A DNA stretch of 5,452 nucleotides from Aquirhabdus sp. (GTDB lineage Bacteria > Pseudomonadota > Gammaproteobacteria > Pseudomonadales > Moraxellaceae), in assembly GCA_030152425.1 (NCBI GenBank), contig JASLJP010000154.1, positions 1 through 5,452 on the forward strand, written 5' to 3'. This document shows positions 1-5,452 of the stretch, piece by piece (position 1 is the first letter of the stretch; every line of letters begins with the position of its first letter). The position numbers and the translations under genes are program-made. A model generated the notes under the pieces. That model searched no databases, was not told the origin of the DNA, and saw nothing but the letters and a program-made list of their open reading frames with translations.

Positions 1-437
1 GCTACATGCTCGACATCTCGGATAGCGGCATGGTCGATATCTTCGCGCTGGTGGATTACCGTGTGACTGAGGCTGATGTGGTCGACTTCCTTCGCGCCGA
101 AGATGAAGAAGGTTTCCTCGGGATCCCTGATGAAGCCATGCTGTATTTCTTGAACGGCCTCGTAGTCCATCTACGTGGCAAAAAAGAAAACGAGCCACCA
201 GTTCATGTCAAACTGCCAAACTCCAACAACCTGATGCTGAAAAAACTGCGCGTGGCTTTTAATCTGAAAGATGAAGACCTGCAAGAGATTTTAAAATCAG
301 TTGATTTCAATGTATCCAAACCTGAGCTGTCGGCACTGTTCCGCGCCAAAGGTCATAGCAACTATCGCGCCTGTGGCGATCAGTTTCTGCGGAACTTCTT
401 AAAGGGTCTGACGCTACGCGTCCGCCCTCATGCCTAA
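1..437 (+). CDS. DUF1456 (YehS-like) family protein, 5'-truncated by the window edge
   Basis: The reading frame is open from the left edge (first full codon at 3, Tyr) to TAA at 435-437, giving 144 visible residues. Family hallmarks, numbered from the Met at 6: EDEEGF (32-37), FLNGL (48-52), RGKKE (57-61), and a C-terminal block with NYRACGDQFLRNFLKGL (119-135). These match the DUF1456 family, of which E. coli YehS (about 156 aa) is a member. The Met at 6 is probably not the start: the family begins about 11 residues earlier, so roughly 35 nt of coding sequence lie outside the window. The protein is an internal duplication: the stretch from the Tyr before Met1 to Arg30 aligns without gaps to residues 83-113. 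No signal peptide or membrane segment is seen, so it is probably cytosolic and helical. Its biochemical role is not established, and I infer none. It converges on ftsK and shares its terminator. Family assignment is confident; function is unknown. Confidence 0.9.
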   Translation, partial: YMLDISDSGMVDIFALVDYRVTEADVVDFLRAEDEEGFLGIPDEAMLYFLNGLVVHLRGKKENEPPVHVKLPNSNNLMLKKLRVAFNLKDEDLQEILKSVDFNVSKPELSALFRAKGHSNYRACGDQFLRNFLKGLTLRVRPHA

Positions 438-451
438 CATGATCTCTGCAT

Positions 452-487
452 AAAAAAAGGCGACTCCATGATGGGTCGCCTTTTTTT
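452..487. terminator. Bidirectional Rho-independent terminator between the DUF1456 gene and ftsK
   Basis: A perfect 13-bp stem pairs 452-464 (seven A, then GGCGAC) with 475-487 (GTCGCC, then seven T) around a 10-nt loop. The loop can extend the stem by CCA/TGG if T465 bulges. The A-tract on one side and T-tract on the other give a U-run after the GC stem on either strand. It starts 15 nt after the DUF1456 stop codon and 16 nt after the ftsK stop codon, so it can end both convergent transcripts. Confidence 0.93.
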
Positions 488-502
488 ATCGTCCGGGTAT
501 TC

Positions 503-3400
503 CTACAAGATCTCGCGCTTGCCATTGGACTGCATGGCGCTGACAACGCCGTTGGCTTCCAAGGTATCGACGATCCGTGCAGCACGGTTATAACCCAGTG
601 AGAATTTACGCTGGATCGCCGATGCCGACACCTTACGTGTTTCCAGTACAAAAGCCAGCACATCGTCATAGACCGGATCGCGGTCGCTATCATTGCTCTC
701 CGAGGAGTCGTAGCCCCCACCTTTGCTCGGTGCATCTTCATCGAAGGCATTCAGGATGTCGTCGACATAGTCTGGACTCCCCCGCTCGCGCCACGCGTCA
801 CAGATGCGATTCACCTCATCATCGCTGATAAAGGCACCATGCACACGTTCCGGCTCGTTCTTGCCGGGTGCGAGGAACAGCATGTCACCATGCCCTAGCA
901 GGTACTCCGCGCCACCTTCGTCGAGGATGGTGCGCGAGTCGACCTTGCTGTTGACGCGCAGCGCGGCACGCGTTGGGATGTTGGCTTTGATTAAGCCAGT
1001 GATGACGTCGACCGACGGACGCTGGGTGGCGAGGATCAAATGGATCCCTGCCGCACGCGATTTCTGCGCCAGACGTTGAATCAGCTCTTCGGCTTTCTTG
1101 CCCACCTGCATGATCATATCCGCAAACTCGTCGGCCACGACCACAATCATCGGCATGGTTTTTAGACGTGGCGCCCGTTGTTGCAGTGCACTGTCGTCTG
1201 GCCGCCATAGCGGATCGAGCAGGTCTTCACCGCGCTCTTCGGCCTCGGTAATTTTCTGGTTATAGGCCTCAAGGTTACGTACCTTCATATAGGCCAGGAG
1301 CTTATAGCGACGCTCCATCTCACCGACTGACCAATTCAGCGAACTCGCGGCATCTTTCATGTCGGTCACGACCGGGGTGAGCAGATGCGGAATGTCGTTA
1401 TAGTTGGACAGCTCTAGCTGTTTAGGGTCGATCAAGATCAGGCGCAGTTGGGTCGGGGTGTATTTCATCAACATCGACAGCAGCATGGCGTTGATCGCCA
1501 CCGATTTACCCGAACCGGTCGTTCCCGCCACCAGCATATGCGGGGCTTTGGCCAAGTCGGTCAGTACCGGACGGCCGGCGATGTCTTTGCCCATCGCCAT
1601 GCTGATCAGGCTCTTGGGATCACGATAGGTCGGCGTCTCAAGCAGCTCGATCAGGCGCACCATCTCACGGGTCGCATTGGGCACTTCAATGCCGATATAA
1701 GGCTTGCCCGGGATCACCTCCACCACACGCACCGAGGCCATGGACAGCGACCGCGCCAGATCACGGGCGATATTGGTGACCTTGGAGGTCTTGACCCCTG
1801 CGGCCAGTTCAAGCTCAAAACGCGTGACGACCGGACCCGGCTGTGCCTCGATCACCTTGGCCACGACGGCAAACTCTTTAAGTTTGATCTCGAGCAACTG
1901 CGACAGACGCTGCAACTGCTCAGGGGTGTAGCTGGCCTTACGGCTGAGATCGGGACGCTCAAGCAGATCCAAACTCGGCAGAGGGCTTAGGGTTGCGCGA
2001 TGCTGGGCCGTCTGCATGGCACGCGAAATGGGGCGACCGTGGGCATCCACCGAAGGCGCATCCCAATCAGGTGCTTTGGCCAACGCGCTGCTTTGCGTTG
2101 GTATCGCGGCGACATCGACTGGGCTGGACTGACTTGCAGATTCAAGGTCAAAGTCATCCAACGGTGCCGGGATGGCTGTGGGTGCATGATGGGTGTCCAA
2201 CTCCATGCCCGTGTCGAGATGACGTACCTTGACGGCGTGATGTGCTGCGGGGCTCTCCACAGCATGCACATGGGGATGATCCGCAGTGGCAGCGTCAGGT
2301 GCAGTGGCGGCGCTATGCACGGCCAGTGTGTCACGCGCACCCGCCACAATGGCAAGCGCAGGTGGCGTCGTCACCGACACCAGTCCTCCCTGTGGTGTCG
2401 CAGACGCAATCGGCAATGCGGCTTCTTCAGGCTCAAGGGGAATCACATCTAACGCATGGTGAAAGAAATCGTCTTCCCAATCAATGGTAGGTGCGACACG
2501 TGCGATCGGCGCGGCGGGTGCAGGTGTATACGCAGCGGCGACATTGGGCAGTGAAACCGCGGCAGATGCCGCAGCCTGCGGAACAGTCGCCGCCATCACG
2601 GACGCAAAGGTCTCGGGTTCCGACTCGGTGGTGTGCGACGCGCTGTGGAGTTCTTCAGCAGCCGCTGCCGGTGGCACAGAGGGTGCTGTCTCGGGCGCAT
2701 TGACCAACGGCGTCACATGCGGCACTGCCTCGACCTGCGGGCTTGTGGTGTGGGTCTCTGGCAACGGATGCGGGGAAAGCACACTGCTCGATCCTTTGCC
2801 TGTGGTGATGCGCTCAGGCTCATTGCGGTAAAACAGCTCATTGAGCAGCATCGGAATCTCGCCGACCGCATCAAAGGTCCGGCTCCAGACCACACCAAAG
2901 CAGAAGGTGAAAATAACCACAAACAGGATCACCAGCAGGATCGTGATCACCAGAAGCGGCATCAACTGCAGGAAATGCTGCGCCATCTCAAAGCCCAGTA
3001 TGCCACCGGCAGCGTTGGTCAGCGTATCGGAAGGCAGCTCACCGTGCAGGCTAAACAGCGCAGAGGCGATGACCAGCAAAAACACCTCGCCAGCCAGACG
3101 AAACGGACGCTGGACAAAACTGTGCGGGTACCAGAGCTGTACCGCCTCGGCCAATACCAAAAATGGTAGCAGCAGCGCTGCCCGCCCCAAGAAGCCATAC
3201 AGCAGATCTGCCAGCCAAGCGCCAGCAACACCGGTAGCATTGGCAACATGCTGGGTATCACTCGACAAGTGGGTCCAACCCGGATCGAACGGGGAATAGG
3301 TGACCGTCGCAACCAATAAATACGCACCGATAATGACGAGAAACAGTGTCAAAAGCACCCGATGCGCACGCGCATCTGTCAAAGCCGTTGCAGTCACCAT
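503..3400 (-). CDS. ftsK: DNA translocase FtsK (cell division and chromosome segregation)
   Basis: Complete 965-aa protein. FtsK is a septum-anchored, ATP-driven DNA pump that clears chromosome termini and activates XerCD recombination at dif. Domains in order: membrane domain with four hydrophobic segments (about 15-34, 70-90, 103-119, 147-172); low-complexity linker (about 192-485) rich in Ala, Pro, Thr and His; motor alpha domain (about 490-590); RecA-like motor beta domain with Walker A GTTGSGKS (626-633) and Walker B ending DEFAD (757-761), followed by ATQRPSVDVITGLIKANIPTR (791-811); C-terminal winged-helix gamma domain (about 907-965) with GYNRAARIVD. It is shorter than E. coli FtsK (about 1330 aa) because the linker is shorter, which is common in other gammaproteobacteria. 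The ATG at 3400-3398 is chosen because it precedes the first TM segment directly and has AGGG 10 nt upstream. The stop is TAG. It follows infC in the same direction but is separated by a terminator and a 337-bp gap, so it is probably transcribed alone. Confidence 0.98.
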   Translation of the reverse strand: MVTATALTDARAHRVLLTLFLVIIGAYLLVATVTYSPFDPGWTHLSSDTQHVANATGVAGAWLADLLYGFLGRAALLLPFLVLAEAVQLWYPHSFVQRPFRLAGEVFLLVIASALFSLHGELPSDTLTNAAGGILGFEMAQHFLQLMPLLVITILLVILFVVIFTFCFGVVWSRTFDAVGEIPMLLNELFYRNEPERITTGKGSSSVLSPHPLPETHTTSPQVEAVPHVTPLVNAPETAPSVPPAAAAEELHSASHTTESEPETFASVMAATVPQAAASAAVSLPNVAAAYTPAPAAPIARVAPTIDWEDDFFHHALDVIPLEPEEAALPIASATPQGGLVSVTTPPALAIVAGARDTLAVHSAATAPDAATADHPHVHAVESPAAHHAVKVRHLDTGMELDTHHAPTAIPAPLDDFDLESASQSSPVDVAAIPTQSSALAKAPDWDAPSVDAHGRPISRAMQTAQHRATLSPLPSLDLLERPDLSRKASYTPEQLQRLSQLLEIKLKEFAVVAKVIEAQPGPVVTRFELELAAGVKTSKVTNIARDLARSLSMASVRVVEVIPGKPYIGIEVPNATREMVRLIELLETPTYRDPKSLISMAMGKDIAGRPVLTDLAKAPHMLVAGTTGSGKSVAINAMLLSMLMKYTPTQLRLILIDPKQLELSNYNDIPHLLTPVVTDMKDAASSLNWSVGEMERRYKLLAYMKVRNLEAYNQKITEAEERGEDLLDPLWRPDDSALQQRAPRLKTMPMIVVVADEFADMIMQVGKKAEELIQRLAQKSRAAGIHLILATQRPSVDVITGLIKANIPTRAALRVNSKVDSRTILDEGGAEYLLGHGDMLFLAPGKNEPERVHGAFISDDEVNRICDAWRERGSPDYVDDILNAFDEDAPSKGGGYDSSESNDSDRDPVYDDVLAFVLETRKVSASAIQRKFSLGYNRAARIVDTLEANGVVSAMQSNGKREIL

Positions 3401-3410
3401 AAAGCATTTA

Positions 3411-3414
3411 CCCT
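3411..3414 (-). promoter_or_regulatory. Weak Shine-Dalgarno site of ftsK
   Basis: On the minus strand AGGG lies 10 nt before the ATG at 3400-3398. It is short and slightly far from the start, so initiation may be modest. It still supports this ATG, since the first TM segment begins only about 15 residues later. Confidence 0.5.
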
Positions 3415-3493
3415 AACCAAAATAGATATAGACCGCGTGGAACACTGCCGTCTTTAAACACCGATATTAAAACAAAATGACAGAAAAATATGC

Positions 3494-3522
3494 TCTATAA
3501 AGCAGCAAAACGACGCTTTCAA
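3494..3522 (-). promoter_or_regulatory. Candidate sigma-70 promoter of ftsK
   Basis: Read on the minus strand, TTGAAA (3522-3517, 5 of 6 to the -35 consensus) is followed after exactly 17 nt by TATAGA (3499-3494, 4 of 6 to the -10 consensus). Transcription would start near 3487, giving a leader of roughly 85-90 nt before the ftsK ATG. The surrounding DNA becomes AT-rich just here. The last -10 base is not the preferred T, so this is a prediction from spacing and consensus only. Confidence 0.4.
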
Positions 3523-3540
3523 AGCAAATGATCACCCAGA

Positions 3541-3644
3541 TCTGCATGTTTCTACACGGGCAGTAGTGGCGCCGAGCATGCAGGCACAACCCACCGTGCC
3601 AAAGCCGCCCGCAGGATGCAGGCGAAGGCGTACTTTTCATACGC
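3541..3644. repeat. Cluster of short inverted and direct repeats upstream of the ftsK promoter
   Basis: Visible pairs are CTGCATG (3542-3548) with CATGCAG (3577-3583), GGCAC (3583-3587) with GTGCC (3596-3600) around an 8-nt loop, and GCGTA (3628-3632) with TACGC (3640-3644) around a 7-nt loop. ATGCAGGC occurs twice in direct orientation (3578-3585 and 3616-3623), and GGCGCC (3568-3573) is a palindrome. The arms are short and some are mutually exclusive. It could be a degenerate dispersed element, a structured RNA or chance. Confidence 0.35.
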
Positions 3645-3652
3645 GTGGGCAT

Positions 3653-3684
3653 AAAAAAACCTTACGCGCATACGTAAGGTTTTT
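3653..3684 (-). terminator. Rho-independent terminator of the thrS-infC transcript
   Basis: The stem pairs 3655-3666 (AAAAACCTTACG) with 3673-3684 (CGTAAGGTTTTT): 12 perfect base pairs around a 6-nt loop. Read on the minus strand, a run of seven T (3659-3653) follows the CGTAAGG arm. It lies about 53 nt past the infC stop codon and is placed to end transcription from thrS-infC before ftsK. The plus side has only five T, and no plus-strand gene needs it. Confidence 0.9.
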
Positions 3685-3694
3685 AGCAGAATGA

Positions 3695-3728
3695 TGCGGG
3701 CGGTATCAGCGTACTGATGTCGGCCGCA
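3695..3728 (-). other. Stem-loop in the infC 3' untranslated region
   Basis: On the minus strand TGCGG (3728-3724) pairs with CCGCA (3699-3695), CG (3722-3721) with CG (3702-3701), and ATCAG (3718-3714) with CTGAT (3709-3705) around a four-base TACG loop. A C-C mismatch and a 2x2 AC/AC internal loop interrupt the stem. It starts 9 nt after the infC stop codon and precedes the terminator. No U-run follows, so it is not itself an intrinsic terminator. It may stabilise the mRNA 3' end, but its function is inferred only from position. Confidence 0.5.
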
Positions 3729-3737
3729 GACATGCTG

Positions 3738-4289
3738 TTATTTCTTTTTCTTCGGTCCGATGAGCATCCCCATCTGTTTACCTTCCATCTTTGGCGCTTG
3801 CTCGACGATACCGATTTCAGCCACATCGGCTTCGATACGTTGCAATTGCTTTAGACCAATTTCTTGGTGAGCCATTTCACGGCCACGGAAACGCAAGGTA
3901 ATTTTGACCTTGTCGCCATCTTCCAAGAAGCGCTCGATGGCACGGAATTTAACTTGGTAGTCGCCTTCCTCAGTACCCGGACGGATCTTGATTTCCTTCA
4001 CCTGCACTTGATGCTGCTTTTTGCGCGCATCTTTTTGCTTCTGTTTGAGATCAAACAAATGCTTGTTATAGTCCATTATTTTGCACACTGGTGGCTCGGC
4101 ATTGGCAACAATCTCTACCAAATCGAGCTGCACTGCTTCTGCAGCGCGGAGCGCTTCGGCGATCGTGACGATGCCTTTTTGCTCACCATTTTCATCGACC
4201 AGCCGCACTTCCGCGGATTCGATCTCAGTGTTTATGGCAGGGCGGCTGCTTTTTGCACCCTGCGTAGTGCGTGCTTCAGGTTTGTTCAC
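3738..4289 (-). CDS. infC: Translation initiation factor IF-3
   Basis: Complete 183-aa protein, close to the usual 180 aa. IF-3 binds the 30S subunit, prevents premature 50S joining and checks the start codon and initiator tRNA. The N-terminal domain spans about 17-86, with RPAIN at 16-20, VEIVANAEPPVCKIMDY at 58-74 and NKHLFD at 75-80. A Lys/Gln-rich linker helix follows (about 82-97). The C-terminal 30S-binding domain (about 97-183) has KEIKIRPGTEEGDYQVK at 98-114 and TLRFRGREMAHQ at 131-142, and a lysine-rich tail. The start is GTG (4289-4287): the first in-frame ATG is residue 72, inside the conserved N-domain, and a GGAG box sits 5 nt upstream. The start overlaps the thrS TGA by 4 nt (GTGA), implying translational coupling. 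E. coli infC instead starts with AUU, the basis of its autoregulation. No rpmI or rplT follows within the window. Confidence 0.97.
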   Translation of the reverse strand: MNKPEARTTQGAKSSRPAINTEIESAEVRLVDENGEQKGIVTIAEALRAAEAVQLDLVEIVANAEPPVCKIMDYNKHLFDLKQKQKDARKKQHQVQVKEIKIRPGTEEGDYQVKFRAIERFLEDGDKVKITLRFRGREMAHQEIGLKQLQRIEADVAEIGIVEQAPKMEGKQMGMLIGPKKKK

Positions 4290-5452
4290 TCTTGCTCCAA
4301 AATATGCCTGCCTCGCTCGGCAACGGCGGATTGAACCAATGCCACAAATGCATCTATGGTCATCGTTCCTAGATTCTTACCCCCACGGGTGCGAACATTT
4401 ACAGTACCGTCTTCAACTTCACGATCGCCCAGTACCAACAGGTAAGGCACACGCTCTAGCGTACGTTCGCGAATTTTAAAGCCGATCTTTTCATTTCTCA
4501 AGTCGCTGATGGCACGGATGCCTTGCTGACTCAATTTGTTGACCACATCTCGGCACGCGTCCGCTTGGCTATCGGTGATATTCATCACACACGCCTGCAC
4601 GGGGCTTAACCAAGGTGGCATCAACCCTGCATAATGTTCGATCAGTATACCAATAAAACGCTCAAAACTGCCTAAAATCGCACGATGGAGCATTACTGGA
4701 TGGTCACGCTGGTTGTCTTCAGTGACAAACGACGCGTCCAAACGGACTGGCATATTGAAATCGCACTGGATTGTACCACACTGCCAGACACGGCCTAGGC
4801 AGTCTTTTAGTGAAAACTCGATTTTAGGACCGTAGAACGCGCCTTCGCCTGGCTGTAGATCCCACTTCAGGCCTGCGGCATCCAAGGCATCGGCCAAGGA
4901 TTTTTCGGCCAGATCCCACAGCGCATCGTCGCCAACGCGCTTAACCGGACGGGTCGACAGCTTCATCTGCACGTCGTCGAAGCCAAAGTCTTTATAGACC
5001 GCCAGTGTGAGCGCAATAAAATCGGCGACTTCTTTGCCGATTTGCTCTTTGGTACAGAAGATATGCGCGTCGTCTTGGGTAAAGCCGCGCACGCGCATGA
5101 TGCCGTGCAGCGAGCCTGATGGCTCATTGCGATGGCACGAACCAAACTCAGCCAGACGCAGCGGCAGATCACGGTAAGACTTCAGGCCTTGATTGAACAC
5201 CTGCACATGGCAGGGGCAGTTCATCGGCTTGACCGCATAGTTGCGGTTTTCCGAATGGGTGGTAAACATGCTTTCGGCGTAGTTGGCGGCATGGCCGGAA
5301 CGCTCCCACAGCACCAGATCGACCACTTGCGGGGTCTTGATCTCAAGGTAGCCGTTTTCTTGTTGGATCTTACGCATGTACTGCTCAAGCACTTGGTAGA
5401 TCGTCCAGCCATTCGGATGCCAGAACACCATGCCCGGCGCTTCTTCCTGCAT
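4286..5452 (-). CDS. thrS: Threonyl-tRNA synthetase, C-terminal part (5' end beyond the window)
   Basis: The 388 visible residues are the class II catalytic core and anticodon-binding domain of ThrRS, which charges tRNA-Thr with threonine in the cytosol. The zinc ligands are Cys79 (in MNCPCH), His130 (in DDAHIF) and His256 (in MLHRA). They are spaced exactly like E. coli Cys334, His385 and His511, so about 255 residues (the TGS and editing domains) lie off the right edge and the full length would be about 643 aa. Motif 2 includes CHRNEPSGSLHG with Arg108, and motif 3 is HRAILGSFERFIGIL with Arg265. The anticodon-binding domain runs from about 285 to the end, with DLRNEKIGFKIRE (317-329) and VRTRGGKNLG (353-362). 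The Met at 5452-5450 is internal and not a start. The TGA at 4288-4286 overlaps the infC GTG. Any operator in the thrS leader is outside the window. Nothing suggests inactivation. Confidence 0.98.
   Translation of the reverse strand: MQEEAPGMVFWHPNGWTIYQVLEQYMRKIQQENGYLEIKTPQVVDLVLWERSGHAANYAESMFTTHSENRNYAVKPMNCPCHVQVFNQGLKSYRDLPLRLAEFGSCHRNEPSGSLHGIMRVRGFTQDDAHIFCTKEQIGKEVADFIALTLAVYKDFGFDDVQMKLSTRPVKRVGDDALWDLAEKSLADALDAAGLKWDLQPGEGAFYGPKIEFSLKDCLGRVWQCGTIQCDFNMPVRLDASFVTEDNQRDHPVMLHRAILGSFERFIGILIEHYAGLMPPWLSPVQACVMNITDSQADACRDVVNKLSQQGIRAISDLRNEKIGFKIRERTLERVPYLLVLGDREVEDGTVNVRTRGGKNLGTMTIDAFVALVQSAVAERGRHILEQE
4295..4298 (-). promoter_or_regulatory. Shine-Dalgarno site of infC inside the end of thrS
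   Basis: GGAG on the minus strand lies 5 nt before the GTG start codon of infC, within the last codons of thrS. It fixes the start. The five in-frame codons just upstream (TAT, TTT, GGA, GCA, AGA) contain no ATT, ATA, ATC or other plausible initiator. Confidence 0.8.

Larger units (their letters stand above)
3401..3737. other. infC-ftsK intergenic region, non-coding
   Basis: This 337-bp gap holds no convincing gene. From the ftsK side it contains an AT-rich leader (about 3401-3500), the candidate ftsK promoter (3494-3522), a GC-richer stretch with several short inverted repeats (3541-3645), the infC terminator (3653-3684) and a second stem-loop next to the infC stop (3695-3728). The only minus-strand ORF here (3467-3652, 61 codons) has an Arg/Cys-rich sequence of no recognisable family, no good ribosome binding site that I can see, and covers the promoter, so I do not call it. 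Confidence 0.7.

Noticed and set aside
307..750. Minus-strand ORF of 147 codons spanning the ends of both the DUF1456 gene and ftsK
   Set aside because: It overlaps two well-supported genes and crosses the terminator hairpin; its Arg/His/Ser-rich composition is typical of an out-of-frame shadow.
1448..1990. Plus-strand ORF of 180 codons opposite ftsK
   Set aside because: It is antisense to the conserved FtsK motor domain, is rich in His, Arg, Gln and Gly, and shows no recognisable domain.
2484..3169. Plus-strand ORFs opposite the FtsK linker and membrane domain (2484-2831, 2633-3169)
   Set aside because: The Ala/Gly-rich translation mirrors the biased codons of the low-complexity linker. 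No start signal or family features were seen.
3467..3652. Minus-strand 61-codon ORF upstream of ftsK
   Set aside because: It has no recognisable family, begins right at the infC terminator, and runs through the candidate ftsK promoter. A leader peptide cannot be excluded but nothing supports one.
3401..3737. dif site, KOPS octamer, tRNA, riboswitch or rpmI/rplT remnant in the gap next to ftsK
   Set aside because: No dif-like 11-6-11 palindrome, exact GGGNAGGG, cloverleaf or L35/L20-like translation was seen by eye; a profile search would be the firm test.
3864..4334. Plus-strand ORF of 156 codons opposite infC
   Set aside because: It is the antisense of a highly conserved gene, and its Phe/Leu-rich translation reflects the Lys/Glu codons of IF-3.
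5229..5231. Possible odd residue in ThrRS: MNCPCH instead of the E. coli MNCPGH
   Set aside because: The Cys after Pro is, as I recall, common in Pseudomonas-type ThrRS, and the true zinc ligand Cys79 is intact.
1..5452. Novel defence, mobile or other undescribed system
   Set aside because: All substantial coding capacity is explained by four housekeeping or widespread genes. There is no repeat array, transposase, toxin-antitoxin pair or unexplained ORF of credible quality.

Overview
The window looks like ordinary chromosome from a gammaproteobacterium. The IF-3 and ThrRS sequences are of gammaproteobacterial type. From memory, the IF-3 N-terminus and its central stretch (residues 58-100) resemble Moraxellaceae (Acinetobacter-like) proteins most. 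By eye the base composition is slightly above half G+C, higher than typical Acinetobacter, so a more GC-rich relative is plausible. The taxonomy is inference and was not tested by any search.

Layout from left to right. (1) A plus-strand gene for a DUF1456/YehS-like protein, missing only about its first 11 codons, ends at 437. (2) A perfect 13-bp hairpin with A- and T-tracts on both sides (452-487) is the shared bidirectional terminator between this gene and the convergent ftsK. (3) ftsK occupies 503-3400 on the minus strand and encodes a complete 965-aa DNA translocase: four-TM membrane domain, long Ala/Pro/His-rich linker, RecA-like motor and C-terminal winged-helix gamma domain. (4) A 337-bp non-coding gap (3401-3737) holds a candidate ftsK promoter, several small inverted repeats, and the infC terminator preceded by a second stem-loop. 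(5) infC (3738-4289, minus) encodes translation initiation factor IF-3. It starts with GTG and overlaps the thrS stop codon by 4 nt. (6) The C-terminal 388 residues of thrS (threonyl-tRNA synthetase) run off the right edge.

thrS and infC are translationally coupled and belong to the translation machinery. The usual downstream partners of infC, rpmI and rplT (L35 and L20), are absent: a strong terminator and then ftsK follow instead. ftsK appears to be its own transcription unit, for chromosome segregation and septation. I found no mobile element, CRISPR array, tRNA/rRNA gene, phage gene or defence system, and no convincing undescribed system. The points most worth a second look are the infC-rpmI/rplT break, the GTG start of infC, and the stem-loops in the infC-ftsK gap.
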